64,000 nucleotides of DNA from Circinella minor (Eukaryota > Mucoromycota > Mucoromycetes > Mucorales > Lichtheimiaceae), in contig JAEPRB010000105.1 of NCBI GenBank assembly GCA_016758965.1, forward strand, positions 1 through 64,000, read 5' to 3'. A program made the translations under genes and the position numbers. This document shows, in pieces, positions 63,457 through 64,000 of the stretch (positions are counted from its first letter, which is position 1; every line of letters begins with the position of its first letter). The notes beneath the pieces are model-generated. The model worked only from the letters and a program-made list of their open reading frames with translations. It was not told the origin of the DNA and did no database searches.

Positions 63457-64000
63457 ATGTCATATCTTTCAGCCGAAAAGGCCGAAACTGAACTTACTCA
63501 GAGCATCAAGAAAGCTACTAGCATTGAAGAAACTGCTCCAAAGCAAAAACACGTTCGAAGTAAATGAGAATTAAAATCTGCGAAAAAACAGAAAAAGTCT
63601 AAGCATGATAATAATGAATTATTACCTAAAACTCTTTCATCTTGTATTTTAGAATGTATTGTCTATACATGGGATCATCGTACTTCAGCTGTTGTATGGA
63701 ACATTCTCAAAGTTCAACCATTACTTTCAGACGAAGTTCAGACTTTCAAAGCACTCATTACTGTTCACAAGATCATCAAGGATGGTCATCCTAATGTAAC
63801 ATCTCTAATTTTTTCCCGGATTTCTTTTTACTTTTTAACTATTATGTTTACTCGGATTTTAGTAAAATGAATGTATTAATATTAATATAAATAATAGGTT
63901 ATCAAAGATGCACTTCGTGAAACAGGCTGGCTCGAAGCCTGTGCACGTAGTGTGATGGCTGATGGTGTACGCGGATATGGCACATTAATTCGTAACTATG
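63457..64000 (+). CDS. SLA2: Sla2/End4 (HIP1R) endocytic adaptor, 5' part, cut by window end
   Basis: Exons 63457-63559, 63653-63795 and 63898 onward (open to the window edge) are in phase. The product links clathrin-coated pits to actin at the plasma membrane. The visible 116 or so residues form the start of the ANTH lipid-binding domain: TQSIKKATSIEETAPKQKHV, KCIVYTWDHRTSAVVW, DEVQTFKALITVHKIIKDGHP and TGWLEACARSV..GYGTLIRNY. This reads like known Sla2 proteins. The coiled coil and talin-like actin-binding domain must lie beyond the window. Confidence 0.93.

Overview
The window looks like nuclear DNA of an early-diverging fungus, most likely Mucoromycota (Mucorales or a close relative). This is inferred from the AT-rich sequence, dense short spliceosomal introns (mostly GT..AG, often GTAAGT or GTATGT), long poly-Asn/Gln/Thr tracts, a WRKY-like zinc finger, and the gene set (Rrp5, Sla2, 14-3-3, Ccc1, FAN1, kinesin-13). 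I saw no rRNA, tRNA or CRISPR array. I assembled exon structures by hand. Complete multi-exon models were accepted only if frame and phase closed over all exons.

Layout: 1-5169 is a decayed LINE-type retrotransposon (ORF1 remnant, endonuclease, reverse transcriptase, CCHC tail, poly-A), split by a 432-bp solo LTR with a 5-bp target duplication. 5688-9466 is a structurally complete PIF/Harbinger DNA transposon: 39-bp terminal inverted repeats differing at one base, an intact spliced DDE transposase gene and a convergent intact DNA-binding partner gene. 10574-15811 holds an unrecognised gene, a Ccc1/VIT1 iron/manganese transporter and an LRRC58-like leucine-rich-repeat protein with 32 consecutive glutamines. 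15812-22072 is a gene-poor 6.3-kb stretch rich in TACGTA words.

22073-33068 is a co-directional block: M1 aminopeptidase (15 exons), kinesin-13 (10 exons, including an 11-nt micro-exon) and the FAN1 nuclease (8 exons, with a canonical PCNA-binding peptide near its N-terminus). A WRKY-like regulator follows at 35578-36786. 36787-45346 is repeat territory: a microsatellite, a second partial LTR copy, a broken Ser/Pro-tailed gene, a decayed multi-exon gene, an 89-bp mini-element with an 8-bp target duplication, and a nested fold-back element.

45347-64000 is again gene-dense: Rrp5 (ribosome synthesis), VPS28 (ESCRT-I), 14-3-3, a rhodanese plus dual-specificity MAP-kinase-phosphatase-like gene on the minus strand, a cytochrome P450 with a partial duplicate behind it, mitochondrial threonyl-tRNA synthetase, and the start of Sla2/End4, cut by the window edge. 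The neighbours are unrelated housekeeping genes, as expected for a eukaryote; no operon-like functional cluster is visible. I found no clearly new multi-gene system. The most notable items are the intact Harbinger element, the WRKY-like protein, the FAN1 PIP box, the micro-exons, and the fold-back and mini-elements.
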